Of a stretch of DNA of 64,000 nucleotides, positions 32,411-44,717 are shown piece after piece. A program made the translations under genes and the position numbers. This DNA is from Ricinus communis (taxonomy: Eukaryota > Streptophyta > Magnoliopsida > Malpighiales > Euphorbiaceae), in NCBI RefSeq assembly GCF_019578655.1, contig NC_063264.1, positions 6,613,213-6,677,212 on the forward strand, read 5' to 3'. Each line of letters opens with the position of its first letter. Within the stretch, counting starts at the first letter, position 1. Below the pieces are notes generated by a model that searched no databases, had not been told where the DNA came from, and worked only from the letters and a program-made list of their open reading frames with translations.

Positions 32411-35400
32411 ATGACCGGAAGTGGCCACTATTTTGTGGAATGGAAAGAGCAATTTGTTTCGCAGGAGAGGGGGAACCGTGTGGTTCACTACTTCTTGAAG
32501 GATTCTGCTGGAGAATCTATCCTTGCAGTTGTGGGTACTGAGAGGAGTGTTAGGCATATGTTCTATGTTGTTGCTGAGGAATTTGTTCAGGCTTATGGTA
32601 CAGAACATTCAATTCATGCTGGTTTCAAATGGAGGTCAAGAAGGGAGGTTGTAGATTGGCTTACTTCTATGCTATCAAAGCAGCACCTACAGGGTGATCG
32701 GTCCAGTATGCACTTCTCCTTTTGTATTCTTGTTACTTTGGCGTATGTTCTATATAATGTATTTTGATATCATAAATTTTAGTTGTTGGTTTGTAACATG
32801 GCTAGCGTGTCATAAATCTATGATCTGTTGACAAAAGATGACTACTTGGAGAATTGATAGCTGTAGGGTAATTTGGCATGTCTTTCTTTTTTGTTGCGTT
32901 GGGTTACTTATTCTGAACTGCAAAAATAGCCATCCAAGCATTCTGGCTTTCATGCAACTTAATATTCTTTCTTATTGGATTAATTGTTTATCCGAGATGT
33001 TTTAAACATTCTGGATAATAATGGGTTTAGAATTTGACTTCTGTTACTCTAGGATATCCACAATATTTCAAACAAAAAGTTTTTAGCTAGAATATATTAT
33101 TATGAATTTCAGACTCTATCTCTAGACAACCCTAGGTCCTACATATGTCCCCATACTATGACCGTCGTGATTAATTTAATTCTAGATTCTGTCTGTTATT
33201 TTCTCTTTATAGTAATATCCAGAGTATTAATTGCGCACAACTACTTAAAAAACTGGCTAATGGATTTTACTCTTTTATTTTCCGAGTTACAGTTGGTTTA
33301 TGTTTTCTTAGCGATCATTAATTAGAATACCTTTTGATGGCAGAATCCCCAAAACATGATCTAACACAAGTTTTGGAATCTCCCGAGTATTCCATGAATG
33401 GACTTGGCCATCAACAGACACAGGTACAAGATACAAAATTTATTGCTTTTCTTCTTTCCTTTTTTGTTTTTCTTCCTTTTGGTATTATTTCTAAAACTAA
33501 TGCTCTGATATATCTGACACATGCATTGCAGGGCCGTCTTTCTAGAAACTTGAGTGGACATAATTCGGACATCATCTGGTCAGGCATTGCATGGGCATGT
33601 GGCAAACAGCTCAAACATTATCCAGCTTTCTGCAGAAATGGAATTACAATAGCAGTAAGTATCTATTGTTAAATTTAAGTTGATAGGCAGGACCTACTTT
33701 GGGTTCACGATATGAAAAGTATTGGTCTCCTTGTCCAAACTTTCTCATCTTTGAATAGAATTTAACACTTAATTTCGTAAGTTAATAATTGGAATGCTCG
33801 CTTAAGTTTTTGACTCTTACCTTCACAACCTAGCCAGGGGCAAGCCAGGAGCTACATGGTGACTAGGGCCATGGTCCCCCCAAAGTCCCCATAGCTCCCC
33901 CTTATAGTGTTATGTTTGCATATTATCCCTTTTAACTTCTTCAGAATAGTGGTTTTTTATATTTATAGCCTTGGCTAAGGAAAGGAAGACATTACCAATA
34001 GACAGGGCTTAGCATCAAAAGCAACTCCAATTGAAATTGGCAGAGATTTGGATTATATACATAATTAAGATATTGGAGTGATCCATAATATTCTCTATGA
34101 TAACGACAAATATTAATTCACATGTTTTATCTAACTTCTTTTCTCAATTAAAATTTGAAATTCTTAATGAAGTTTTGGATTGGAGTAATATTTTAGTTAA
34201 ATTGAGATGTGACTAGCTTCTTTTATCAATTTTTCTTTCTCTGTTGTTGTGTTTTAAGGTTCAATAACTTATAATTTTGAATATTATTGTATGATTTTTT
34301 TTTTCATTTTACCTTATAATATGATAAATGCATAATTTTATCATTTTAATATGGCCCCTCCAAACTTTATTTTCTAGCTCTGTCATTGGCTAGGAAAATA
34401 GTCTGAGAAAGGGTACCTCAAATGCTTATTGTGGAAAAAATTGATATCTTTCCTTTATTAAATGCTTGAAAACAAGAAGACAAAGGTTAATTAGGTTATG
34501 GCTATGGGCTGTTTATATCAATATGTGCATAATTCACTTGATAAGTGCCTAGGAAAATTTTGATTAATTGGAAATAAAGACATTCTGCCCTGTTGCAAAT
34601 TGGTATACTATTTCACTTGTATGAAGCAGAGCATTTCCAGCATGATAGAGTTTTATTTTACATATATTGAATCGAGGTGTTATCATCTGCGTGAGACATG
34701 ATTGGTTATTTCTCACTTGTCATAAGGATTGCTAGCATGTAATTGTTGCCTGTTTCTTTACAAGTCTAATGGCCTTATAGCCAATGACTTTTTCCTTCTT
34801 ATCTGCTTTGTAGATCCAATCCTTTGTTTTTGTTATGGCTAAAGGAGAGAATCATTATCTTGCTTATTTGGAGGATATGTATGAAGACAAGAGGGGACAG
34901 AAGAAAGTCAAAGTCAGGTGGTTTCATCATAACCAGGAAGTCAAGGGTGTGGTTCCTTTAAGAAATGCTCACCCAATGGAGGTTTTCATTACCCCTTATT
35001 CACAGGTTATTAGTGCAGAGTGTGTTGATGGTCCTGCAATTGTCTTAACTCGTGAGCATTATGAGGAATGCCTAGCTGCTTTTCCTGATGCTTTATCAAC
35101 TAGAATACATTTGTGCTTTAGGCAGTTCAGAAGCAATAAAATAAAGCCTTTTGATTTGAGTAAATTGCGTGGGTACTTCGATCAGCCAATTCTCTCTTGT
35201 TTGAATTCCAAGTCGTTGCCTGGGGTTGACTCAATAAGCTATGGCCTCACTGGTGAAGAAGATGAAGAATTTAGCCCAGATGACAATGTGAAGTTGGGAG
35301 CCAAGAGGACCAGAAGCGGCAAGAGTGAAACATTTGTGACAGGTCATTCAGGAATTGGCATTTCTGGTAATCAGATGATGTCTTTTGGGCCTTCATATCT

Positions 35401-36892
35401 GAACATAAGATTTGGTATATCAGGCAAGAGATTGCTTCCCCTCAAGAATGTTGCATCTCAGCTTCGATACAGCCCACTGTTTAAGGTTGATGAAAAGATT
35501 GAACTCTTGTGCCAAGATAGTGGTATACGAGGCTGCTGGTTTAGGTGTACCGTCTTGCACGTGTCCCGAAAACAGATAAAAGTCCAATATGATGATCTGC
35601 GAGATGAAGACGAGTATGGCAATCTTGAGGTATGCTGAGACATTTTAGAGCACTCTGCATAACATTTCCAACCTAACTTGATCTATGTAGATGATTAATG
35701 ATTATGTAATTGGCTTTTAAGTTTTCATCATGAAAGTTGGTAATTCTCGTACTTGATGTAAACTAGAAATCGGGGTAAGTGCTGATATGAAAAACTGCAG
35801 CTCTAGTAATCTGGGTTGCTTAGGATAATATTTTGATAGTGCTTTGTATACTGAATTGCAGTTTTTAATTTTCAGTGCAATCTCACTCTTTCTTCATGGC
35901 AAACTATTGATCATTATTAAATTGCAATCTGGCAGACTCTGTTCTAATTTCCCTACTTTCCTGGAATGTTATATACATGTTATCTACTGAGGTTGAAATT
36001 TCTCTCTGGGAACGGAAGTTTGACTCGTCATATAAATTGTAGGAATGGATCCCAGCTTTCAAAGTGGCGGTACCTGATAAACTTGGCATGAGGTTCTCAG
36101 GGCGCCCAACAATTCGACCAGTCCCTCCACAAAATGAACAAACAGATCATGCGCTGGAGATCGGCTCTGCAGTTGATGCATGGTGGAGCGATGGCTGGTG
36201 GGAGGGGGTGGTAACGGGAATTGATAGCAGCACTGATGATATTCTGCAAGTTTACTTTCCTGGTAAGCATATTTCAGGGAAGTTGTATGATGCACTTATG
36301 TTATTCCCTTTCTAATTTCTACTCTCCTTAAGTTCTCTGGCTGCTGTTTGTGTGATAAATTGCTGTTGTATTAGGTGAAAGCTTCTTCTTGAGCGTGCAT
36401 AAAAAGGACCTAAGAATTTCCAGAGATTGGATGGGCAATCAATGGATTGATATTCAGGCAAAACCTGACATACTCCCAGCCATATCTGCAGCCATCAGCC
36501 CAGGCACTAAAACGTCCATGTCTCCAGCTATTGCCAAGGACTTGAAGTCTGATGGTCATGCTATTTCCTGTAATGAAGGTCCAGCTAGTGCTGAACTCGA
36601 TAGTATTGAAGAGAAAAAGGCTGACACAGCAACATTAGCCAGTACTGATAGCATTCCGGAAAATATGGACTGTGATGATGATAAGATGCCTCCATTATCA
36701 GATGACAAGGCTGATGAGGATGGTGGTAATGACATTAATGTTGACCACGATAAAGTAGATAAAATTGACAGTAATGATGAAGATCAGGTTGACGGTGATA
36801 TTAAGGGCAAAGATGACAAGTTAGATATAGAGGTGTTTGATGCTTCTGATAAGAACTGTAAAGCTGTGGAACTGATGGAAGTGACAGCATAA
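32411..36892 (+). CDS. BAH and tandem Agenet domain chromatin-reader protein
   Basis: Six exons: 32411-32705, 33344-33423, 33532-33654, 34814-35629, 36043-36262 and 36375-36892; all GT-AG and in phase, giving 683 residues. Residues 1-165 are a conserved plant N-terminus ([20 protein letters not shown]). About 167-290 is a BAH domain ([54 protein letters not shown]). About 385-470 is a first Agenet domain ([20 protein letters not shown]) and about 480-550 a second ([20 protein letters not shown]). The last 120 residues are an acidic Asp/Lys-rich tail, probably disordered. The layout matches Arabidopsis At1g68580-type proteins. BAH and Agenet modules bind histone tails, so a nuclear chromatin role is expected; the target mark is unknown. 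Confidence 0.93.
33829..34394. mobile_element. Small transposon-like insertion in intron 3 of the BAH-Agenet gene
   Basis: The ends CCTAGCCA and TGGCTAGG are perfect 8-bp inverted repeats. The interior has C-rich blocks near both ends (GGTCCCCCCAAAGTCCCC; GGCCCCTCCAAACTTTA), a layout common in small plant DNA elements beginning CAGGGGC. No clear target duplication was found, so the limits are approximate. Confidence 0.45.
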
Positions 36893-37729
36893 GTGACAGC
36901 TCGTATGAGATCATCTCAAGATGTTCTTGATGCCTTTGTATATATTAACCTGAGAATTGGAGAAACTTGTTGCACTTCATTTTGGTTGGGTATTTTATAG
37001 ATGTACAGAAATCATATTAGATTTTATCTGGTGTAACTGGTATGAGAATTGGGATTGGCAATTTCAATTCCCTTGGTTAGAAGCCCCCAATTGAGGCGGA
37101 TCTCCTAAAGTGGTTCCTCACTTGATGTGCTTCTTGCTTGTAAGTTGTGCTCTCATAATATTAAAAGTTATATATATACAGGACTCCTTTGAAGTGATGG
37201 TTGTTCAGCTGTTTTGAATCCCTTGTGTTACTCTGTAGCCATTCTGACTGGAAAAAGGATTTTGCATCCTGCCATCTTTGTTCTCTTTGTTGACCTTGAT
37301 TTAGTCATGTTGTTTGAAGGAGCATTGAGATGGATCTAAATTAAATGCCAATATTGATGCTTGTTTCTTTAATTTGGGAAGAATAGATTATAGCAGCCAA
37401 ATATTGGCCTGTGCTGTGCAGGTGATTATCTGCTCGGAGTTGCGCATTTAAATGTTATTTTTCCATGTGACTCTTACCGATTTGAATTTTTGAGCAATTA
37501 GAGAATGGCAAACTATTATTTGTCATATATAATAAATATACAAACAATCGATTGAAAGAGGACAAGATGAACGAATTATCTTTACAACTTGACTGTGCTG
37601 TGCATACTTTAGCCTTTTATGACATGGCAAATCCCCTATAAAGCCACTTGCTCTAAGGGGGATTAGAAAAAAATAAAACGGGAAAAACTAGCAATTTGAC
37701 AAGCTTAACTAGACAGGAAGAAAAAATAC
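36893..37729. other. 3' flanks of two convergent genes
   Basis: Probable 3' UTR of the BAH-Agenet gene (to about 37,200) and of the pectinesterase (from about 37,500). No other gene seen. Confidence 0.5.
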
Positions 37730-39707
37730 CTATAGTCTAAGCCATTCATCTCCATTTATGAACTGCATGTCCAAGAATGGCCTTACTTCCTCGTAACTGA
37801 AAGTCTTCGACCATGGCACTCGACCTCCTGTATCTGCTCCTCTTCCACTGCATTCATACTCTCCAAAAAACACAGTCCTGCAAGCATTGCAAACTTTTCT
37901 GTTAAAATGTTTTTACTAAATCTGATTTTTAGATTGTTTTTCAGAACCTTGACATTAGAAGAATTATACTTTTGTCTGTCTGGGTAGTTCCAATCACTCC
38001 ATCCTGGAGGAGTTATAACGTCATCAATGAAACAGTAGGAATATATTGCCCTTGAATAGTTTCCCCAAGCTCTTCCCAGTAGGATTTTCCCTGTTCCATT
38101 GATCACACAGCCTACGAAAGAGAAACCCGAATCGTCAAATGGTGTATCCCTGTGATGAGCTGCAATTGCTCCAGATCTTTTAGCTGTCGATTGAAGCACG
38201 CAATCCTGTTTTCAAGAACACCAATCTCATTAACCACAATCTCAAAGGACTGCCTAGATAAACAAAAGATAGAAAAACTTACAACCTGAAACAGCGATCT
38301 TCCTTTACCAAAGATAAAATCTACACTTCCTTGAATGTGACATTGGTAAAAGAAGTGCGACCCAGTCTCATCTAACAGTGTGTCCTGTGTCCCCAGGATC
38401 CTAACTTTGTGAAAAAAGGCCTTGTCCCCTGAAACCCTCAGTGCTACTGCTTGCATTCCGTATCCTCCAGGCTCTGCTACTACTGTATTCTGTCATTACA
38501 CCATCCATCAACCATGATACTCGCAATGGTGCAAGATTCAAATCAATGCCCAATAACTGTGACCTTACCTCGAAAGTGACTCCAGTCGCGCAGAAGTAAT
38601 CGGATTCTATGGTGACTGATGCTGATCTGTAGGTTCCTAATTCAACTCCATTGCTGTCCATATCAGAAGCTTTGTTGTTCCACGTGATTACAGTATCAGC
38701 ACATTGACTTTCCTTCCCAATGAATGAGATATATGGCTTTGTACTTGGTACAAGTACCTTCTCTCTGCATCATATTCAATTAAATCCTTATGAACTTGTG
38801 TAAGAATTTGTGTGGCCTTCTTATGTTAGATTACTTGCAAATTTAAGAAATTCATATGTTTTTTAAGTTAGATTTTAAAGAGAGAAAATAAGAGGCGGTA
38901 ATTAAGCATGTAACTACCTCAACATAACCACCTAGCTAAAATTGTGTGCCCACTTCCCAAAAGAAAGAAAACTAAAGCTAGGAAAACTGCAAGAGTGATC
39001 TAAATTCCAATGTTCTGCTAGAGGAAGTTAAAAAGACATGCAAACCCAAATTAAAATGCCAAAAGAAGAAAAAAACATTAAGTTTTTTTTTTAAAAAAAA
39101 AATCTATGGCCAAATTGTAAGGATTTATGGGCACATTCCAACGTTCACTTAAAATTATGGAAGAATATAAATTTTCAAGGAGCCATAAGTTATACTCGAT
39201 AAAGATTATTATTTTCTGATGTGCAACATAAAACGATAATATATAAATAAATTTGACTAAGATAATTGCCTCTTGGTATGTGGCTATAAGTAACAAATCA
39301 TAAACAAATAAATCAAAACTTCTTTGCCATCACATATGTCCAACAGAGTTAGTGATAGAGTCCTTGTGATAACAAAGAATTCCTTTCCCGGTACATGTAT
39401 ATACAAACCTGTAAATTCCAGGAAGAATGTAAATTTTGACTCTATGTGGGTTACTTTCTGGTACCATATCAATAGCACCTTGAACTGTTAAAGAATCTCC
39501 TTCACCATTCCTGTCAACTACAATTATTCTGCTTCTATTATAATCATATCTAGAATTCAGTTTTGCTTTATCTTCATCAACCTTCATGTCATCCCAGCTA
39601 ATGAAATCCTTCATATTCACTACTCCACTTTGTGAAAAGACCACTTGAAAAGAACCCAGAAAACAGATATAAACCACAACAGAAACACCAAGCACAGACC
39701 TTTCCAT
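37730..39707 (-). CDS. Pectinesterase without PMEI pro-region
   Basis: Five exons: 39707-39409, 38764-38569, 38489-38286, 38205-37970 and 37877-37730; all GT-AG and in phase, giving 360 residues. A signal peptide (MERSVLGVSVVVYICFLGSF) precedes the catalytic domain. Family motifs in order: GIYREKV (about 97-103), QAVALR (178-183), GTQDTLLD (198-205), SVDFIFG (220-226) and GRAWGNYSR (277-285). These hold the active-site Gln178, Gln200, Asp201, Asp222, Arg278 and Trp280. The enzyme removes methyl esters from cell-wall pectin. It is a type I enzyme without the inhibitor-like N-domain. The C-terminal pattern (GRVPWSKTFSYEEVRPF) resembles QUARTET1-like enzymes, but this placement is tentative. An upstream in-frame ATG at 39776 would put 23 residues before the signal peptide and is less likely. 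Confidence 0.93.
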
Positions 39708-42268
39708 ACTCTTCCCTCTCTTTTCTATGATAATGAGCAACTGGGAAAGATACGCATTGAAACCAAGAACAGACATAATTCAGCAAGTCTTATATATAAA
39801 AATTAATAATGAGTAGCGCTTCTTCCATTTCTTCTGCAAGAAAGATGCAATAAATAAACTACTTTGGAGTTGAAAGGGTGTGAAATGAGGTGAGTGTAAT
39901 AAATAAGAGGAGAGGAGCGTGTAGTAGTGAACTGAACATGAAATAATGATACTAGCCAAAGAGCATGGTGGTGGATAAAATAAATGCAAGTTAATGAACA
40001 AGGACAAATAAAGAACAACAAAAGATTATAAGATTATGTTTGATGTACGTAAACAACAAAAGATTATAATAAGGTTGTGTTTTAAGGTAGACTTCAAAGA
40101 AAAAAAAAGATTTGATATAGAAAGGGAAGGTTAGTCATGAAACTTTTGCTAATTTCAGACTTAAAGATTGGCTTTCCAATGGAGTTAAAATGGGAGCTTT
40201 TGTTTATTTAAGCAATGGAAAAGGGGGTTTGTTAGTGGGTAGTTAAGAGAAGTGTTAAAAGCAAAATATATATAAATAGCGGTTATGGGTTTCTTGTTTC
40301 TTCTTTAAGCTGAAACTGAAGGTTGGGAATTGCCTCTTGGGATTTCAGAATTGCTGTTTAAATTAAAGAAAGAGAAGTGAGTTGATGATCACGAGTGTTG
40401 AAAGAATTAGTTATGATTAGTCCTAATGGAGGCATTTAAAACGAGCTTAAGCATTAGGTAACTGCTGAGTAATCTGTAAAGAGAGAGAGAGAGACCCAAT
40501 CAAACAAAAAGAAAGTTAGAAAAAAGTAATTAAATTAAATTAAACTCCTAATAGCCTACATGTTGTAACAAATGAAAACCTAAAACATATTATATCTATA
40601 TATTATAAGATAAACACTTGATTACTGAATTATAATTTTGAAATTAAATATTTATTATACTAATTTTGAGTATTGTATTATGAAATATACGATCCATCAT
40701 TATTGTGTTGTTTGCATATGTTAGAGGATGTTTATAAATTTGATGTAGGTGATAGTTGTTTCTCACTGAATAATTATATTTAACGATAAATTATATTTTT
40801 AATGGCTACTTAACATACTAACAATAACTGTTAATAAAATTCTATCAAACGGTTTAATATATCAGGCACCAGCTACTAGCTGCATTGATCAGCTGAATCA
40901 AACAGACTCTTAACATTAGAGTTAATATATTGATAATCATAAAAGGAAATATAGTGTCAGAAATCATTGCATGTATATATGATTTATAATTACAAAATTA
41001 TCATTTACATACAAAAAAAGATATGTATAACATCATGAAAAACTAGTAATTGAAAACGAAATCTTCACTTACTTGACAACATAATTGTTCTAAACAATCT
41101 ATCACTTTAAGTCAAGACATTTAAAACTTGACTTATCTTTCAATTCAACACTATGGATAAGGTGATAATAAAAATATACATATATTATACATGTACCTCT
41201 GCTTAATTACTAATTAAGTAGGGTAAATGGATGTATTAAAAACAACTTTTTTTAGTGACATCCTTGAACGTTTGTTTCACAGCATGGTATATGACATTCC
41301 ATGAAAATACATTTTTGTCTGGTGATGTATTTATTTCACAAGAAATAAAGAAACAGATGGTTCAAGAAATGTTTGTTGAGTCCTTTTGTTTGTTTGAGAA
41401 TGATGATTCAACAAAGCGTATGCAAGTGTAGAAAACTTTTGCTTCCTCAAAAGTCCGAACCTTTCAAGACATGTTCTTTGTTAGCCATTTTTGTAGTAGT
41501 AGATTGTGGTCTCGTGTCTGGATTTTTGGAGGCATGAGTTTTCTGTACATGTGATCAATCATAATGAACAGTGCATGACATCTTTGATGTAATTTCGCAA
41601 TCTCTCATGTGTCTCCTTTGAACTAGCTGTTTCAATGCCTTTGTCAGACATTCTTATTAAGACTAATTTTAATGGATTAAACTTTGCGGTCCAATAAATC
41701 AAATAACAATTAAATCTTTGCATATCCTTTAATTGGATATAATTAGGTTTATTGATCTACTGAAGTGATGTTTCAAAAGAAATCTATTGAAGTGTAATTA
41801 TTTGTGAATTAGTATTCATATTTCATATATCTCTTTACTTATATTTTCATAAGTTTCTTTAGACGGAATTTAGTAATTGTGGATATCTTTGGAAAAAGGG
41901 TTCTAAATCCCCATTACCCATCTCTTCTGTAACTTGTAATTGTTTCTTTTAAACTCAAATCTTGTTGTATAGGCCACATGTTTAGAGTCTTCTCACAGGA
42001 AAAAAGAAGAAGAGAAAAATAAAAAAAGACAATCATATATCTGGGTGAAAAGTGGCATTTCATTTATTGCCATTTATTTACTTCAAAGCTTTTTAAACGT
42101 TCATTCTCCCGCACAAGCTTCATTCACCATATAAGCCTATCAAGAACCGTATACTGGTTCGTGGCCACTAGAGTTTTTGTTTTTGACTGTAATAGTTACA
42201 GTGCTATATTGGTTTTTCTCCTTTATTGTAAATTACGTATTATTTCCAAGCTCAATTAACTAATCGTT
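39708..42268. other. Intergenic, pectinesterase promoter side
   Basis: AT-rich, with a (GA)n tract near 40481-40492. Contains the upstream region of the pectinesterase and the 3' flank of the legumin gene. No gene seen. Confidence 0.5.
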
Positions 42269-44154
42269 TCAATATGTTGACCTAGATCCAGGACTCAGCA
42301 GTGTGACTTCCTGTCTATTCTCTTTAAGCCTCCTGGCATCTTCCACGGTTACCTGGAATGCATTTGCTATTACCTCCTCAGGCATGGACCTGATTGCTGA
42401 GACCCGTCCTGCTAGTTGGTTAATCTTTGCTTTATCATTAGTCTTGAAGGATATCCATTCTAATACTTCATTGCTTGCCTTCGTTATTACTATAAAGTTT
42501 TGTGGTACTGTGAACATTTGACCCCTTCGAACCTGTCCATCAAATACTGAATCTCCATTTTCATTAACGATCTGAACACGACCACTTCCTCTAGCGATGT
42601 ATCGAATGCTATGGGCATTGATGTTCCAATGTGGTGTCATTATAGCATTCTGCATAAACTCATCAGAAAACATATATCATTAACAAAATATATTGCCATA
42701 TAGAGATTTTGAGTTTTATTCTAATTGCACTGTGAGTTAGGTTCAAACTCGTAACTTCCAATAATTTTGGAAATGATTCTTAACACAGTCAGAATTCATT
42801 GGTATTGTAATCATTGTAGGCAAGTACACAAGCCCTGTTAGTCAAATTCCAGGTGTCTTTAAGCCTTACCTTATAAAGGACGGCTTTCTGAATACTGAGT
42901 TGGAGGAATCTGAGAATGGGGAGGTAGTGACTATTGACACTGGTGACGCGGCCGGCGCGTGGGTTGTAGATGTCAGCTTCTGATGGTTTGTTGATGTTGT
43001 GCCTCAACCTGGTTGTGCAGAAAGTTTCCTCTAGGCCATTTAATCTGCCTCTAGGACTCCTTTCCAATTGTCGCTGTGCTTCTTCTTCTCTTTCTTCTCG
43101 TTCTTCTTCTTGGCTTCTTGGTGGAGCTAGCATCTCAAGATCATGCTCCACGCTCACAATGATGCCTCTCAGATCATTTTCACCCTTTAACTTTCTTGCA
43201 AGATCTACGTTGATGTTAAAAGCTTCTGCTATCGTTCGCTCGTCCATGCCTGAAAAGACATTGCCGGAGTTGTCATGTGCGCTTCCCCTGGAGGTTGATA
43301 TTCTTTCTCTCGGGCGGCCTCTTTCACCTCTTTGGCTCTGTACTTCTTGTTGAGGATTACCAGCAAGGAAGAAGTCCTGGAATTAGATATCAAAATTAGA
43401 ACATATCTAGATATTACTATTCTCAATCATTTCTGCAATGTCTATATCATGAGTCTATATACGCGATTCTTACTCTATGGTTCTGGTCAAGCTGGTTGGC
43501 AGGATTGCCTATGTCAATGATTTGGACTAAAACAAGAGGAGATCGACCATTGTTGTAAATCCATTGAGCTACTCCAGCATGCAAGGCAATGACATCGCCC
43601 TCCCGAATTTGACGAACCTTCTGATGCTGGTCTCTCCGGCTCTGTCCTTGGCCTTGACTCTCCGACTGTGATTCTGATGGTGACTGATAAGTCTCAGGAC
43701 AACCTGGGAATACTGATCCCTGAATGCCTCTACCTGCATTGACCATAGAAAAGAAATTCAATGATCTGATTTCTTATAAAAATGAGAAAACTGTGCTATA
43801 AAACACATGATCAAAGAGTTAGCATGCCTTGGACAACATAAATGAGCTTAGGTCCATTGACGTATTGTGGCAACAATAAGCCTCTCTCTTGAATAGTAGG
43901 CGCATAGCTACAACACCAACACATTGGAACTGCTGATCATTCTCGTCCCAAATTTCTGTCAGACCAGCTTCTGACTGAAACCTGCGAGAAGGCTCGGCAG
44001 CGTTAATGCGGCTGAGTTGACACTGATACTGTTGCCCTCGCTGCGGACTTCTTTTCTCGCTGTATGGCGAAGCTGCTTGCTCTATTTGAGCAAGAGAGCT
44101 ATGGAAGAAAATAAGAAGGCAAAGACTAAGACAGAGAAAAGAAGAGCAAGCCAT
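42269..44154 (-). CDS. 11S legumin-type seed storage globulin, frameshifted in exon 1
   Basis: Four exons: 44154-43828, 43733-43474, 43376-42870 and 42649-42269, the legumin exon plan; about 491 residues if unbroken. Order: signal peptide ([20 protein letters not shown]), acidic-chain cupin with [12 protein letters not shown] and FPGCPET cysteines, a Glu/Arg-rich variable loop, the Asn-Gly cleavage site in [10 protein letters not shown] (about residue 309), and the basic-chain cupin ([20 protein letters not shown]). Such proteins form hexamers in seed storage vacuoles. Two defects: a one-base loss near 43899-43903, after VVAMR, that would stop translation after about 111 residues, and a GC instead of GT donor at 43827-43822. 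Exons 2-4 are fully open, so a sequencing error or very recent inactivation are both possible. Confidence 0.88.
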
Positions 44155-44207
44155 TATGTGTACGAGAGAAGAGACTTGTGATGAAAAGGAAAACTGGATG
44201 GAAATGG

Positions 44208-44215
44208 TATTTATA
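44208..44215 (-). promoter_or_regulatory. Legumin TATA box
   Basis: TATAAATA on the minus strand, about 55 bp before the legumin ATG. Confidence 0.8.
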
Positions 44216-44241
44216 GGGAGATAGAAAAGGATCAACGTCTG

Positions 44242-44249
44242 GACGTGGC
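44242..44249 (-). promoter_or_regulatory. ABRE/G-box-like element of the legumin promoter
   Basis: GCCACGTC on the minus strand (ACGTGGC on the other), between TATA and the RY motifs. bZIP factors of seed maturation bind such cores. Confidence 0.6.
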
Positions 44250-44280
44250 AACTCGTTTGTTGAATCCTGTTGATTGTTTC

Positions 44281-44310
44281 TGCATGCGGGTTTTGTCTTG
44301 GTGTTGCATG
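44281..44310 (-). promoter_or_regulatory. Two RY (CATGCA) motifs of the legumin promoter
   Basis: GCATGCA at 44287-44281 and CATGCA at 44310-44305 on the minus strand, about 130-155 bp upstream of the ATG. This is the classic legumin-box position for B3 seed factors. Confidence 0.75.
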
Positions 44311-44680
44311 TCATTCTGATACATGTTCTTGTTTACACATAATTTTCTTGTACCATATAAACGTGTTAAACGATGATCAGCTAAAAATACATTTACTTAC
44401 TTCAGCTGCTGATTGATTGACGTATAAGGACTTGTTACTTCATCTGTTCATTCAAAATTTTTATTTTCGGGGAGACTGTTGTGATTTCTTAGATGTCTAT
44501 GGGAAGTTTTTCTTTTTTTCTTTTTCTCTTTTACTGCCACGCTATGAATTGGAACCTCAATCAATACTCATTTACTAATTTGGAAGGAACTGTTTTCTCA
44601 GGGTTCCAGTCTATAGCATATTGCTACTAGACAGACTCTGGTAATTGAAATATAAGCCAGATATCTAAACAAATGTCGAT

Positions 44681-44713
<33 letters not shown>

Positions 44714-44717
44714 TATC
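44681..44717. repeat. (TA)n microsatellite
   Basis: Interrupted TA repeat of about 37 bp. Confidence 0.9.

Noticed and set aside
42303..43520. Plus-strand frames of 62-127 codons over the legumin gene
   Set aside because: Antisense to the storage-protein exons, with no independent support.
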